DNA from: Niabella sp.
GTDB lineage: Bacteria > Bacteroidota > Bacteroidia > Chitinophagales > Chitinophagaceae
NCBI GenBank assembly: GCA_017744715.1
Contig: JAGIAT010000070.1
Location: forward strand, 1-44,742
DNA length: 44,742 nt
Reading direction: 5' to 3'
Shown: piece by piece, positions 1-8,811 of the stretch
Numbering within the stretch: the first letter of the stretch is position 1
Layout: each line of letters starts with the position of its first letter
Position numbers and translations under genes: made by a program
The notes under the pieces: model-generated
Databases searched by the model: none
What the model was told of the DNA's origin: nothing
The model's input: only the letters and a program-made list of their open reading frames with translations

Positions 1-51
1 CGCTTTGACCGGCATCAAAAGCAAAACAACTGTTTTTACCGGACACCAGTA

Positions 52-79
52 GTTTAAAGTTCAACGTTGGATCCGTTTT
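52..79. repeat. 28-bp inverted repeat arm, left copy
   Basis: This 28-bp stretch is the exact reverse complement of 44535-44562 at the other end of the window. It begins with GTTTAAAGTTCAACG and ends with GGATCCGTTTT. It sits directly before a 173-bp repeat, and the right-hand arm also lies inside related repeat sequence, so it is one module of a dispersed intergenic family. A diverged version of the GGATCCGTTTTTACGC part is at 17168-17184. Confidence 0.85.
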
Positions 80-82
80 TAC

Positions 83-255
83 GCTTGATGTAAGGCTCTT
101 CTCCTGCAGGCTACCCTCCATTTTCAATTACATGCAAATACTGAACGAAGCGACAGTCAACAGGCAGGAACGACTTCTTCATTTTCAGATTTCCACATGC
201 TCACATTCCTTCACTTTTACATTGAGTATTTTTTATTGAATATTTTACATTCCCG
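83..255. repeat. 173-bp direct repeat, copy 1
   Basis: This copy matches 309-481 along its whole length with scattered substitutions and no net length change. It runs from CGCTTGATGTAAG to ATTTTACATTCCCG and contains the shared blocks CTGCAGGCTACCCTCC, ACGAAGCGACAGTCAACAGG and ATTTTCAGATTTCCACATGC. There is no convincing coding frame. The AT-rich 3' part resembles the repeats at 17158-17310, 27790-27880 and 44401-44742. Confidence 0.9.
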
Positions 256-308
256 AACGGAAACGGTTTAAAGTTTCACGTTTAAAGTTCCAGGTTTGAT
301 TCGTTCCG

Positions 309-481
309 GCTTGATGTAAAGCGCTTCTCCTGCAGGCTACCCTCCATTTTCAATTACATGCAAATACCGAACGAAGCGACAGTCAACAGGCAGGAATGGC
401 GTCTTCATTTTCAGATTTCCACATGCTCACATTCCCTCACATTTACATTGAGTATTTTTCATTGAATATTTTACATTCCCG
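309..481. repeat. 173-bp direct repeat, copy 2
   Basis: This is the second copy of the 83-255 repeat. It ends a few bases before the stop codon of the rhodanese-like gene at 488. The 53 bp between the copies contain two further GTTTAAAGTT motifs (around 267 and 281), so the locus is built from short shared modules. Bases 1-51 show nothing recognisable. Confidence 0.9.
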
Positions 482-487
482 CAGGGC

Positions 488-1081
488 CTATCGCTTCGTC
501 ATTAACGTAACACCGGCCGGTGGCGGCTCGGGTTGGGCAACCTCCGTTCCCTCAAACTTCAGCCGGGGATCATTGATGTTTACCAGTTCGGAAAGCTCAT
601 AAACATTGCGGTATCCATATCCATACAGATTGATATAGGTGGGGATATTTAATGCCAGGGTAATGGCCTTACTCTTTTTGAGTGCTGCCGCCGGAACCAC
701 CGCCTTTGTGGCAAAGGACTGCTGATCTCCATCGAAATTATTATTGCAATAGATCAACACCTTCGTATCGAATGAAGGAATTACTTTGGCGAGGTTGGCC
801 TGTGTAAAATCTGCAAAATTCAAATGAAGGGCACCCGTGATATGTTTACGGTTGTACATTTCATCAGAGCGGGTATCAAGGATCACTACGCCGGTTTCAT
901 TACTTAATTGTAAAAAAGCATCCAGCGAAACCAATCTTTTTTTCCGGTGCTCTTTTACATCTTTTACAAGCTGTGCAAAAGCATCATAATCTACTTTCGC
1001 CTTTGGAACAGCAGATTGCGCATACAGCATGCCGGAGATCAGGAGGGGGCAGATCAGAAGCAATAAGCGGCCTGGTTTCAT
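488..1081 (-). CDS. secreted rhodanese-like domain protein
   Basis: 197 residues. Residues 1-22 form a signal peptide ending at YAQ, so the protein is probably periplasmic. A single rhodanese fold covers roughly residues 50-165: VVILDTRSDEMY near 65-76 is the typical CDC25/rhodanese strand with the DxR motif, and the expected active-site cysteine is C112 in YCNNNFDGDQ. The loop after the cysteine is longer and more acidic than the six-residue loop of classical thiosulfate sulfurtransferases, so sulfur-transfer specificity cannot be inferred. The tail is Pro-rich. The ATG at 1081 gives a good signal peptide. It is the last of four minus-strand genes, 29 bp after the acetyltransferase gene, and could be co-transcribed with it. 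Family assignment is good; substrate is unknown. Confidence 0.85.
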   Translation of the reverse strand: MKPGRLLLLICPLLISGMLYAQSAVPKAKVDYDAFAQLVKDVKEHRKKRLVSLDAFLQLSNETGVVILDTRSDEMYNRKHITGALHLNFADFTQANLAKVIPSFDTKVLIYCNNNFDGDQQSFATKAVVPAAALKKSKAITLALNIPTYINLYGYGYRNVYELSELVNINDPRLKFEGTEVAQPEPPPAGVTLMTKR

Positions 1082-1110
1082 TGTTATTGTTTTTTACAGG
1101 ATGAAATTAA

Positions 1111-1557
1111 CTAATTTCCGGTTGCATAGGAAAAATGCCTGACGGCCTCCGGAATGCCTCCGGTAGCGCGGTAAAATGCAATAGCGTGATTGTCCGTCTC
1201 ATCTGCCTGAACAAAGAATTCCCGGATCCCGTGCTGCCGGCACCAGCTTTCCAATTTGCTCAATAATTGCCTGCCCACCCCCAGCCGCTGGTAATCATTC
1301 CTTACCGCAAGGTCGTACAGGTATACTTCGCCGGCTTCTGTGTACAGGGATGGAAGTACATAGGCGGTAAGCCCCCCGATGACCTTTTTATTACTGCTTG
1401 CTACAAAGAAAAGGATGTTCTCCTCTTGCAGCAGGCGACAAAAATGGGCGTCGCCCGGTGGCCTGTGCGGGGTTTCAAACACTTCAATATAGAGATGGAA
1501 CAGTTCCTTTAAAAACACTTCATCGTGCCGGGCGAGTTGGTGGTAGCGGATTTTCAT
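1111..1557 (-). CDS. GNAT acetyltransferase resembling AAC(3)-I aminoglycoside acetyltransferases
   Basis: 148 residues from the ATG at 1557; a TTG 15 bp upstream keeps the frame open but is a poorer start. The single GNAT domain has the acetyl-CoA motif RNDYQRLGVGRQLL (V4 element of the Q/RxxGxG/A type). From memory of AAC(3)-Ia, several blocks line up in order: FFVASSNKKVIGGLTAYVLP, EVYLYDLAV, a Q/RRxGxG loop, FVQADETDNHAIAFY and EAVRHFSY. This is closer than a generic GNAT match. AAC(3)-I enzymes acetylate gentamicin-type aminoglycosides at N3. Whether this chromosomal protein acts on a drug is not known; it may have a housekeeping amine substrate. TATCTTTT (1569-1562 on the minus strand) is a 7/8 match to a -7 box only 4 nt before the ATG. 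Confidence 0.85.
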   Translation of the reverse strand: MKIRYHQLARHDEVFLKELFHLYIEVFETPHRPPGDAHFCRLLQEENILFFVASSNKKVIGGLTAYVLPSLYTEAGEVYLYDLAVRNDYQRLGVGRQLLSKLESWCRQHGIREFFVQADETDNHAIAFYRATGGIPEAVRHFSYATGN

Positions 1558-1570
1558 TCCTAAAAGATAC

Positions 1571-1603
1571 AAAAAAGCCGGAACGGTTACGTCCGGCTTT
1601 TTT
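1571..1603 (-). terminator. rho-independent terminator of the M16 protease gene
   Basis: The stem AAAAAAGCCGGA (1571-1582) pairs with TCCGGCTTTTTT (1592-1603) around a 9-nt loop. It has a GC-rich core and a U run in either direction. It lies 20 bp past the stop of the minus-strand protease gene and before the acetyltransferase start, so it probably separates the two transcripts. Confidence 0.85.
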
Positions 1604-1623
1604 AAAAAGAAAAGGGTTGAGGA

Positions 1624-4566
1624 TTAATACCCAAAGAGCTCTTCCAGGCTAAGTGTTTTTACCTGCCCGATCTTTTGAAGGTCTTCCATCTTTATTTTTT
1701 TATCGGAGGCCACTACGCAATAGGTGTAGGGCTTACCCGACAATTCCTGCTGGTGGAATGCCTGTATATCACTAAAACTTACTTTACCCAGCTGCTCATA
1801 TTTTTGCTTCCGGATATCGTAGTTCAGTCCTTTCCGTTGTGCAGACAGGTAACTGAACAGGATCCCTTCGTCGGTGATGCGGTCGGTTTCCAGGTCATTT
1901 TTTAAGCTGGCCCTGGCACTTTCAAAGCTTTTGTCGGACCTGGGTAATGTTGTAATGAGCTCATTCATCCCGGCAACGGCGTCATTCATTTTATCGGCCT
2001 GGCTGCCTACATACCCCATAAAGCTGTAGTTGTCTTCTTTTTTTGAAGGAGTGAGATAAAGCGCATAGGTAGAATAAGCCAGCGCTTTTGATTCACGGAT
2101 GGTTTGAAAAACGATACCACCCATACCTCCGCCAAAATAATTATTGAATACATCCACCGTCAGCTCCTTTTCCGGAGTGTAAGGTTCTGTATTGCGGATC
2201 CACCGGATCTCCGATTGCACCATGTCGTAATTGGTAAACAGCACCTGGTTGGCCGTTTGAGATGTGCGGCTGAATGTGCGTCCCTCGGGGTATGCATTAA
2301 ACCGGGCGGGTGTTTGATGCAGTGTGCCGATTTTTTTAGATGCATCGGCCATTGCTGCAGGTCCGAAATACATAACGGTATGCTTATAGCTATTCAGCTG
2401 ATGGAGCGCATGAACCAGGGTTTTGCTATCGAGGTTTTTCAGCTCTTCATCGGTAAGGGTATAATTGAAGGGGTTTTTATCACCGTAAACGGCATAGGCA
2501 TTTAATCCCTGCATAATGGAACTTTTGTCCAGTTTGCGGTTGGCTCTTGCTTTGGCCAGTCGCCCCTTTAATGCGCTCAGGGCGGCGTCATCTGCCTTGC
2601 AGTTTAACAGCAGGTCTTCAAAAAGGCGAACGGCTTTTTCAAAATTTTCCTGCAGTCCGCTGATGGTTACCGTTGTGTTTTCAGTACCCACATTTACAGA
2701 ATAGTTGCAGGCGATATTGTAAAAGGCTTTGTTGATGGCTTCCGCGGTGCTTTTATCCGTACCGATATAGGAAAGATAATTGGCCGCAACCGGCAGGATC
2801 TTATTGTTCCAGGATCCCATATCGAACCGGTAGTACAGACTGAAGAGCTCGTTTTCCTTATTGGGCACATACAGCAGTTCGGCATTGCCCGCTTTTCCTT
2901 TCTGAATGGCTTTGTTATAGTCGATCCACAGCGGTTTTACCGGTGTAGCCGGCAGGGCATTCACTTTCTTTACATAGTCGGATTCGAGATTGTCGTTGGT
3001 AGCTACAGGTGTAATTGCCGGCTTTTCTACTTTTACAATACTCTTATCTTCGCCCTTGCGTTTATAAATAACGGTATAGTTATCGTCTTTAAAGAACTGA
3101 TTCGCAAAATCTACCACATCTTTCTTGGTGATCTTTGAAAGTGCCTGCAGGTAGGATACATTTTTGATCCAGCCTTCGCCTTTATTGGCAATAAAGGACT
3201 GCATCAGCTGGCTTGCCCGGTTGTCGTTGCTGGAAAGCCCGCGGATCTCATCTAATTTATAATTGGCGATAATGGCTTTTAAAAGATTATCGTCAAATGT
3301 GCCTTTGCGGATGATATTGATCTGCTCGAACAGCAGGTCTTTTACATTTTCAAGCGATTGATCCTGCTTGGCAGTAGCATAAATATTAAAAACCCCGTAA
3401 TCTTTGTATTGTCTTAAATAGGCACCACCTGAAAGGATCTTTTGCTGCTGGTTCAGGTTGAGGTCAATTAAGCCCGCCTTTCCGTTTGCAAGGATTGTGG
3501 AAAGAAGATCGGCCATCATGGCTTCCCGGCTGCCTTCCGGACCGCCGCGGAAAGCAATCTGAACATTCTCTGCACTGGGACCAAGGATCTCGGTTACTAC
3601 CGGGCCTTTTATCTCGGGCTCGGGTGCGTGCTCATAGCTGCTTACCGGCTTGGGCTGCATGTAGGCAAATTGCTGGTTGATTTGTTTGATAGCGGCTTCG
3701 GTATTAAAATCTCCGGAAAGGATAATGGCCATATTATTGGGCACATAATACTTGTTAAAATATTCACGGATGGCTTTCAGCGACGGGTTTTTTAAATGTT
3801 CAATGGTACCGATGGTTGTTTGCTGCCCGTAATTGGAAGTAGGGAACAGGTTGCGGTGCATGGCTTCCATCACCTTCCAGGCGTCGTTGTCCATTGTACG
3901 GTTCTTTTCCTCGTAAACGGCTTCCAGTTCGGTATGGAAGATCCGGAAAACGGGATCGCGGAAACGGTCCGCCTGTACCTTTAAAAATTTGTTGAGCGAT
4001 GTAGACGGGATGTTTTCTTCGTAAACGGTTTCTTCTACCCAGGTATGCGCATTGGTGCCCTGGGAGCCCATGGTGGCCATCAGTTTGGTATACTCATTGG
4101 CTATGGAGATTTTAGCGGCTTCTCCGGATACCTGGTCAATGGTCCTGTAAATGGCCCTGCGTTTTGCGGTATCGGTAGTCGTGTTATACTGTTCGTATAG
4201 GGATTCGATCTGATCCAGGTAGGGCTTTTCCTTTGCGAAACTGGTAGTACCCATTTCCCCGGTACCTTTAAACAGCAGGTGCTCCAGGTAATGCGCCAGC
4301 CCTGTATGGTCTTTAGGGTCGGTATTGCTTCCGGCCCTTACGGCGATCTTTGCAGTGATCCGTGGTTCTTTTTTATTTTCCGTAAGGATAACGGTTAACC
4401 CGTTTTTCAATGTATAAAAACGGGTTTTCATGGGGTCGTTGCTTACATATTTGTAAGGAATGCCATCGGTGGTACCCGCAGACCACTGGTAATTCTTTTG
4501 CTGTGCTTTTGTGTGGAGGCCAAGCAATATGGCGGCGGCTGCACAAGCAATTAATTTTAACTTCAT
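1624..4566 (-). CDS. M16 family zinc metalloprotease, two fused M16 halves, exported
   Basis: 980 residues with an N-terminal signal peptide (1-21, ending TKAQ). The N-terminal half carries the inverted zinc motif HxxEH as H92-Y-L-E95-H96. The downstream ligand region TELEAVYEEKNR (213-223) aligns with the insulysin segment that supplies the third zinc ligand, most likely E220, and the following DNDAW matches the family. The C-terminal half (about 500-980) is a second M16 domain without HxxEH, as usual for the pitrilysin clamshell. Such periplasmic proteases in Bacteroidota degrade peptides; the substrate is not predictable. The start is the ATG at 4566, with 273 bp of apparently non-coding sequence upstream (4567-4839) where no clear promoter box was seen. 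It ends in a strong terminator. Confidence 0.93.
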   Translation of the reverse strand: MKLKLIACAAAAILLGLHTKAQQKNYQWSAGTTDGIPYKYVSNDPMKTRFYTLKNGLTVILTENKKEPRITAKIAVRAGSNTDPKDHTGLAHYLEHLLFKGTGEMGTTSFAKEKPYLDQIESLYEQYNTTTDTAKRRAIYRTIDQVSGEAAKISIANEYTKLMATMGSQGTNAHTWVEETVYEENIPSTSLNKFLKVQADRFRDPVFRIFHTELEAVYEEKNRTMDNDAWKVMEAMHRNLFPTSNYGQQTTIGTIEHLKNPSLKAIREYFNKYYVPNNMAIILSGDFNTEAAIKQINQQFAYMQPKPVSSYEHAPEPEIKGPVVTEILGPSAENVQIAFRGGPEGSREAMMADLLSTILANGKAGLIDLNLNQQQKILSGGAYLRQYKDYGVFNIYATAKQDQSLENVKDLLFEQINIIRKGTFDDNLLKAIIANYKLDEIRGLSSNDNRASQLMQSFIANKGEGWIKNVSYLQALSKITKKDVVDFANQFFKDDNYTVIYKRKGEDKSIVKVEKPAITPVATNDNLESDYVKKVNALPATPVKPLWIDYNKAIQKGKAGNAELLYVPNKENELFSLYYRFDMGSWNNKILPVAANYLSYIGTDKSTAEAINKAFYNIACNYSVNVGTENTTVTISGLQENFEKAVRLFEDLLLNCKADDAALSALKGRLAKARANRKLDKSSIMQGLNAYAVYGDKNPFNYTLTDEELKNLDSKTLVHALHQLNSYKHTVMYFGPAAMADASKKIGTLHQTPARFNAYPEGRTFSRTSQTANQVLFTNYDMVQSEIRWIRNTEPYTPEKELTVDVFNNYFGGGMGGIVFQTIRESKALAYSTYALYLTPSKKEDNYSFMGYVGSQADKMNDAVAGMNELITTLPRSDKSFESARASLKNDLETDRITDEGILFSYLSAQRKGLNYDIRKQKYEQLGKVSFSDIQAFHQQELSGKPYTYCVVASDKKIKMEDLQKIGQVKTLSLEELFGY

Positions 4567-4839
4567 AGTAATGTATTGAGATCGTTTCTGTAAAAATAGT
4601 AAAATGCCGTATTCTGCTTTGAATATTTTTAAAATGATGGATGGGTAATGGTAGTTTGTTTGATTTTTTCTAAAAATGCGCCCACCTGACGTTCCCTAAC
4701 CGGGTATTGCCTAACATTCAAATGATCGATGATTCCATTGCACCGGCAAAGCTATATGGTTTCAATGCCCAAAAAGCTGCCTGCAAAAAAAGAGACCAAC
4801 AAGCAAGAAACGAGACAATTAACCAGGTAACGGCACTTT

Positions 4840-5424
4840 TCATGGTTCGCAGGGAAGGCATTCCGGTGCCTGCCGTGGCAAGTGCAGCGGATTCTGAAGC
4901 TGGAAAAGACAGCAGGTTTCCGCATCGCCCGGAAGCCGGATGGTACCCGATGGTTTCAATCCCAGCTTTGTCAGGAGTTTTTGGGAGGAGGCATTGCCGG
5001 GAGCGGTAATGGCAAAGATCTGCTCCAGGTGAAAAGTGTTGAATCCGGCTTCGAGAATGGTTTGGGCGGCCTCAAATGCATAACCTTTGTGCTCGAACCT
5101 TGGCAGGAAAGCAAAGCCAATGTCCGGCGCCGGCAATATTGCTCTCCGGTAAAGCCCGCAGGTTCCCATTTTTTTCTGGTCCGTTTTACGGATCACGGTA
5201 AAGCTGCCAAAACCCAGCTGCTCCTGCTGTGGTTTGATCCGCTGTAAAATATAGTTCCGGGCCTTTTCAACGGATGTGATGTCCCTGTTGCCGATGTATT
5301 TGAGCCATTTTGGGGCGTTCATCAGATAAAACAGAAAGGAGGCGTCCGCCTCATTGGTAGGACGCAGCAACAGCCGTTCTGTTTCAAATGTGATGGGTGC
5401 GTTTAAGCAGTGTTCGTTATTCAT
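4840..5424 (-). CDS. GNAT acetyltransferase, RimJ/RimL type
   Basis: 194 residues from the ATG at 5424; a GTG at 5463 would add 13 residues with no homology value. It starts with TFETERLLLRPTNEADA, the hallmark N-terminus of Acetyltransf_3 (RimJ/RimL-like) proteins. It continues with FGSFTVIRK, MGTCGLYRR, DIGFAFLPRFEHKGYAFEAA (acetyl-CoA loop region) and ITAPGNASSQKLLTKLGLK, all canonical positions. Family members acetylate ribosomal protein N-termini or small-molecule amines; the substrate here is open. The last ~15 residues are Pro/Cys-rich and look unstructured. The gene is divergent from the LytTR regulator; the 247-bp gap must hold both promoters. Confidence 0.88.
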   Translation of the reverse strand: MNNEHCLNAPITFETERLLLRPTNEADASFLFYLMNAPKWLKYIGNRDITSVEKARNYILQRIKPQQEQLGFGSFTVIRKTDQKKMGTCGLYRRAILPAPDIGFAFLPRFEHKGYAFEAAQTILEAGFNTFHLEQIFAITAPGNASSQKLLTKLGLKPSGTIRLPGDAETCCLFQLQNPLHLPRQAPECLPCEP

Positions 5425-5645
5425 TGCTGTATCAAATGTAATTAAAATGATCGGGGTATGCACGCTGCCGGTATAAAATACCGTTTATGGGGCAGGGGTA
5501 TCGGGATGGGTTTTGCCGAAATACACAGTGCACAGCGTTACATGAAAGGGGGAGGGGCAGGTGGCACTGCAGCATGCCTGTTTTGCTGTAGCCGCAGGTA
5601 CGGGGCATACACCGGATGCCGGCCCCCGAACTTGTGTAAATAGAT

Positions 5646-5653
5646 TATCTTTG
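5646..5653 (+). promoter_or_regulatory. candidate -7 box of the LytTR regulator gene
   Basis: TATCTTTG matches the Bacteroidota -7 consensus TAnnTTTG and lies 18 bp before the ATG at 5672. No TTTG is seen at the proper -33 distance. A second match, TAACTTTG at 5661-5668, ends only 3 bases before the ATG and would give a nearly leaderless transcript. Confidence 0.45.
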
Positions 5654-5671
5654 AGTACATTAACTTTGTTT

Positions 5672-6382
5672 ATGACGGAAGGCTTTCAGTTTGCTGTATT
5701 GGAAGATGATCTGGTTGACCAGCTGGTATTTCGCGAATATATGGCCGCGTACCCGGCGCTGAAATCCTGTGGCTATTTTACCGATTCGTCAGAAGGGCTT
5801 GCTTTTATAACGGCGCATCCGCCGGATATTGCTTTTTTGGATATTGATATGCCCGGCCTTACCGGCATCGATATTATTGCCCAGGTAAAAGACAGGGTGC
5901 CGGCCTGTGTTTTTATCACTTCGCATGCAGAATTTGCACTGGATGGTTTTAAACATGCTGCATTGGATTATATTTTAAAACCGCTGACAGCAGAACGGCT
6001 GGCCGTATGTATCCAGAAGATCAGCGAATACCTGGAGATCCGGAAAAAGGCTGCTGCTTATGAAGTACTGGTAGAAAAAGAAAGCCTGGTGATCAAGGAT
6101 GGCCACCGCCATATTAAACTGCCGCAGCATGATATTATTTACCTGGAAGCCATGCAGGATTATACCAAAGTGGTGACGGCGCACAAAAATTATATGACGC
6201 TTGCTACCTTTACCGGGCTGCTGGAACGGCTTCCCGGAAAAAAGTTCCTGCGGGTACACCGGAGCTATGCTGTTGCGGTACAGAAAGTGCGTGAACAGCA
6301 CGCGGATAAACTCATATGTGGCACTACCGCAATACCGATTGGTAAGACTTATCGCAGTGTGGTTGCCCAAATGAAATTTTAA
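5672..6382 (+). CDS. LytTR-family response regulator
   Basis: 236 residues. The receiver domain (about 4-120) has the acidic pair ED, phosphoacceptor D57 in FLDIDMPG, a conserved T/S in FITSHAEFA and K in LKPL. A LytTR DNA-binding domain follows (about 140-236): IKDGHRHIKL, IIYLEAMQDYTKV, LPGKKFLRVHRSYAV and the C-terminal IPIGKTYR, all typical. The start at 5672 gives the receiver fold directly (MTEGFQFAVLEDD); an upstream ATG at 5561 adds residues unlike the family. It lies 21 bp before the sensor kinase gene, so the two form a two-component system. LytTR proteins bind direct repeats about 21-22 bp apart; repeats of that form are seen at 8753-8811 and 10505-10541. Confidence 0.93.
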   Translation: MTEGFQFAVLEDDLVDQLVFREYMAAYPALKSCGYFTDSSEGLAFITAHPPDIAFLDIDMPGLTGIDIIAQVKDRVPACVFITSHAEFALDGFKHAALDYILKPLTAERLAVCIQKISEYLEIRKKAAAYEVLVEKESLVIKDGHRHIKLPQHDIIYLEAMQDYTKVVTAHKNYMTLATFTGLLERLPGKKFLRVHRSYAVAVQKVREQHADKLICGTTAIPIGKTYRSVVAQMKF

Positions 6383-6403
6383 TAAGAATCAAAACCTTTC
6401 GAA

Positions 6404-8488
6404 GTGTACCAAAAATTTCTACTTATTGCTGTTTTTTTACAGACTGCGCTATTTTGCACTGCACAGACGCATAAACCGTCGGCAGATGCTATACGGAAAA
6501 ACATAGAGGAAATTCAGGCTACCTTTTCGGGCAAACCCGAAACATTTGATTTGCTGATTGAAAAGGGAAAACAGGGGCTATTGCTATCAAAAGAAGAAAA
6601 CTATACTGATCGATATTTTTTTTCCCAGGCAGTTGGATCGGGATTTTACTATAAGCAACATTTTGACTCGGCAAGTAGCTATTTTGAAAAGGCTTATGTA
6701 AACGCATTGAAAGGGAAAAAAGTTGAATTCAGTACCAAGCCCTTGGGTAATTTAGTTTTGATTTATCACTATATGGGGATGCAGCCCAAAGCGGATATGG
6801 CAGCAAAGGACTTAAAGCAGATATTGGAGGCCACCGATACGCTAAAAAATAAGAGCGATATTTATTACAACCTGGGTCTTTATAACCAGCAGCAAAAAAG
6901 CTATTATAATATTGCATTGGATTTTTTTCTTAAAAGTGCAGCATTGCACAAAAGCAAAGTTGACACCACATCCATAACAAAAGTAAAGACAGACTACGCC
7001 GTAAAGCTGATGATGGTGGCCGAAATTTATTTGCAATTGAAACAGCCCGACAAAGCATTGGAATATCTTGAAGAAGCCCGGCCTTATCTGGGTATGTCTA
7101 TACCTGTTGACATTACAGCGTATGGAAAATTTGTGCGTAGTTACGTAATGCTGAAAAATAAGCCACAGGCACAAAAATATTACGATTTGCTCCATCAAAC
7201 CATTGGCAGGGCACCCGGAAACTGGTCGGAGGCCGTGTCCTCCAGTCTACAGCTTTCCGAGCTGGCACTTGAGAGCAAAGACTATGCAACCGCAAAACAA
7301 TATATTGAAAAGGCCGATGCACAGGCAAAAAAAGATAATAAGGAGATTCTAACACACGCGGTATTGGTTAGTTATGGAAATTATTTTATGGCCCTGAATG
7401 ATTACAGCAATGCACTTAAATATTACAAGATCGCTGAACCGGTATCAATAAAATATAATAAGGAAGAATATACGGCTATACTCAAATCGATGACAGAGGC
7501 GAGTATAATGACAAACAATATAACCGATGCTCTAAATAGTTTCAAAAAGTATAATATTGTTTCCGATTCGCTTACTGCCCAAAAAGTTTCGTCGAACATT
7601 GCTGAAATGGAGGCTGTCTTTCAGAATAAAAATAAGCAGCAACAAATAAAAAGTCAGCATCTGCAGTTAGAAAATGCCGGGCGGCAGAGGTTCTGGCTCA
7701 TTATCGGGCTGAGTTTGGTGATACTTAGTGCCGTACTTCTTTTTGTTATTTACCGAAATAAAAAACGGGCAGCTGATATTTTGAATAAAAAAAATGGAGA
7801 ACTTAACAGGTTGAATGATGAACTTAATGCCGCCAACCGCACCAAGGCTAAGCTTTTTAGTATCATCAGTCATGATCTGCGAAGCCCCATTAACCAGGTG
7901 TACCAGTTTTTGAAACTACAGCAGCTAAATCCCGATGCCCTGGATGAAAATCAAAAAGCCGCGCTGAGCATCAAGATCCAGAATGCAACCGGGTCGCTGT
8001 TAGAAACCATGGAAGACCTGTTGCTGTGGAGCAAAACACAAATGAACACCTTTGATGCCAAAATGCAACTGGTAAATATAGGGACTGTTGTAGCGGACTG
8101 TCAGCGCTTATTACAATTAAACAGCGATGCTAAGCGTATTGAGTATAAGACAGGAATTTCGGGAGAACTGACGATACAAACCGATACAAACTATTTGCAA
8201 ACCATTATACGCAATCTGCTGCAAAATGCCATCAAGGCGGCACCTGAAGATTCGATGATCTATTTGGAGACAGGAAACCTGAATGGAAAAACGCAGCTGC
8301 TGATCAAAAACCAGGGCGCTGCATTTACCCAGCAGCAGTATGAGCAACTGATTGCCCAGGAGCAAAGTGCCGCATCACTTTCCGGTTTGGGTTTAAGACT
8401 GGTAGATGAACTGAGCCAAAAGATCCATGCGAACGTGTCTTTCCATTATGATGGAGCCTATACATCGACCTGCCTGGAGTTTAAATAG
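6404..8488 (+). CDS. TPR-containing membrane sensor histidine kinase
   Basis: 694 residues starting at GTG 6404; no ATG could supply the signal peptide (residues 1-21, ending CTAQ). The N-terminal sensor is about 400 residues of helical TPR-type repeats, periplasmic. One membrane segment at ~427-447 (FWLIIGLSLVILSAVLLFVI) leads into a short coiled coil, HisKA with H490 in SHDLRSPI, and HATPase_c with the N box NLLQNAIKAA (N608) and GLGLRLV. The G1 box is degenerate: IKNQGAAF (N636) replaces the usual DxGxG, so ATP binding may be altered. The kinase is of the HisKA type although its partner is LytTR, which more often pairs with LytS-type kinases. The sensor half is visibly more AT-rich than its neighbours. 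It shares an operon with the regulator at 5672. Confidence 0.9.
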   Translation: MYQKFLLIAVFLQTALFCTAQTHKPSADAIRKNIEEIQATFSGKPETFDLLIEKGKQGLLLSKEENYTDRYFFSQAVGSGFYYKQHFDSASSYFEKAYVNALKGKKVEFSTKPLGNLVLIYHYMGMQPKADMAAKDLKQILEATDTLKNKSDIYYNLGLYNQQQKSYYNIALDFFLKSAALHKSKVDTTSITKVKTDYAVKLMMVAEIYLQLKQPDKALEYLEEARPYLGMSIPVDITAYGKFVRSYVMLKNKPQAQKYYDLLHQTIGRAPGNWSEAVSSSLQLSELALESKDYATAKQYIEKADAQAKKDNKEILTHAVLVSYGNYFMALNDYSNALKYYKIAEPVSIKYNKEEYTAILKSMTEASIMTNNITDALNSFKKYNIVSDSLTAQKVSSNIAEMEAVFQNKNKQQQIKSQHLQLENAGRQRFWLIIGLSLVILSAVLLFVIYRNKKRAADILNKKNGELNRLNDELNAANRTKAKLFSIISHDLRSPINQVYQFLKLQQLNPDALDENQKAALSIKIQNATGSLLETMEDLLLWSKTQMNTFDAKMQLVNIGTVVADCQRLLQLNSDAKRIEYKTGISGELTIQTDTNYLQTIIRNLLQNAIKAAPEDSMIYLETGNLNGKTQLLIKNQGAAFTQQQYEQLIAQEQSAASLSGLGLRLVDELSQKIHANVSFHYDGAYTSTCLEFK

Positions 8489-8647
8489 ACAATGGGCAAT
8501 AATCAATGGTGCCTTAAGTATGAAACGGGTCTGACCCCGAAGCTTTAAATGTTAAACGCTGGGCACTCTTCTGGCCTTCAGCAATCCGGTGTTAATAATC
8601 GGTTCCCGGGCAATGCTGGGCTGCTTTTAATGTATATGCTTTTATTC

Positions 8648-8680
8648 AATGAGCGGTCATCTAATAACTGACCGCTTATT
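8648..8680 (+). terminator. probable terminator downstream of the kinase gene
   Basis: AGCGGTCA (8652-8659) pairs perfectly with TGACCGCT (8669-8676). The stem extends by AAT/ATT at the outside and is followed by the T-rich TTATTGTTGTTT. It lies 160 bp after the kinase stop. The stem is good, but the U tract is interrupted. Confidence 0.5.
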
Positions 8681-8752
8681 GTTGTTTCGGCATGCCGCGT
8701 TTCGTGATTTGATGCCGCACCCAACGGCCCTGCATCTGCCGGATCCGGTATT

Positions 8753-8811
8753 ATTCCGTATCAACGTTCTCCTTATTCCGTTGGTCGATTATTTGCCGCC
8801 GTCTATCGGTT
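8753..8811 (+). promoter_or_regulatory. candidate LytTR operator, three direct repeats
   Basis: Three imperfect direct repeats start at 8753 (ATTCCGTATCAACGTT), 8775 (ATTCCGTTGGTCGATT) and 8796 (CCGCCGTCTATCGGTT), with a 21-22 bp period. The shared core is CCGT-N3/4-TCG-N-TT. Direct repeats two helical turns apart are the known recognition pattern of LytTR domains. A related pair is at 10505-10541. The nearest LytTR protein is encoded at 5672-6382. This is a by-eye alignment, not a scored motif. Confidence 0.4.

Noticed and set aside
396..602. A 68-residue frame in the left repeat
   Set aside because: It lies in repeat DNA and then antisense to the rhodanese-like gene.
4707..5009. A 100-residue plus-strand frame
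   Set aside because: Its second half is antisense to the RimJ/RimL-type acetyltransferase, and the product looks random.
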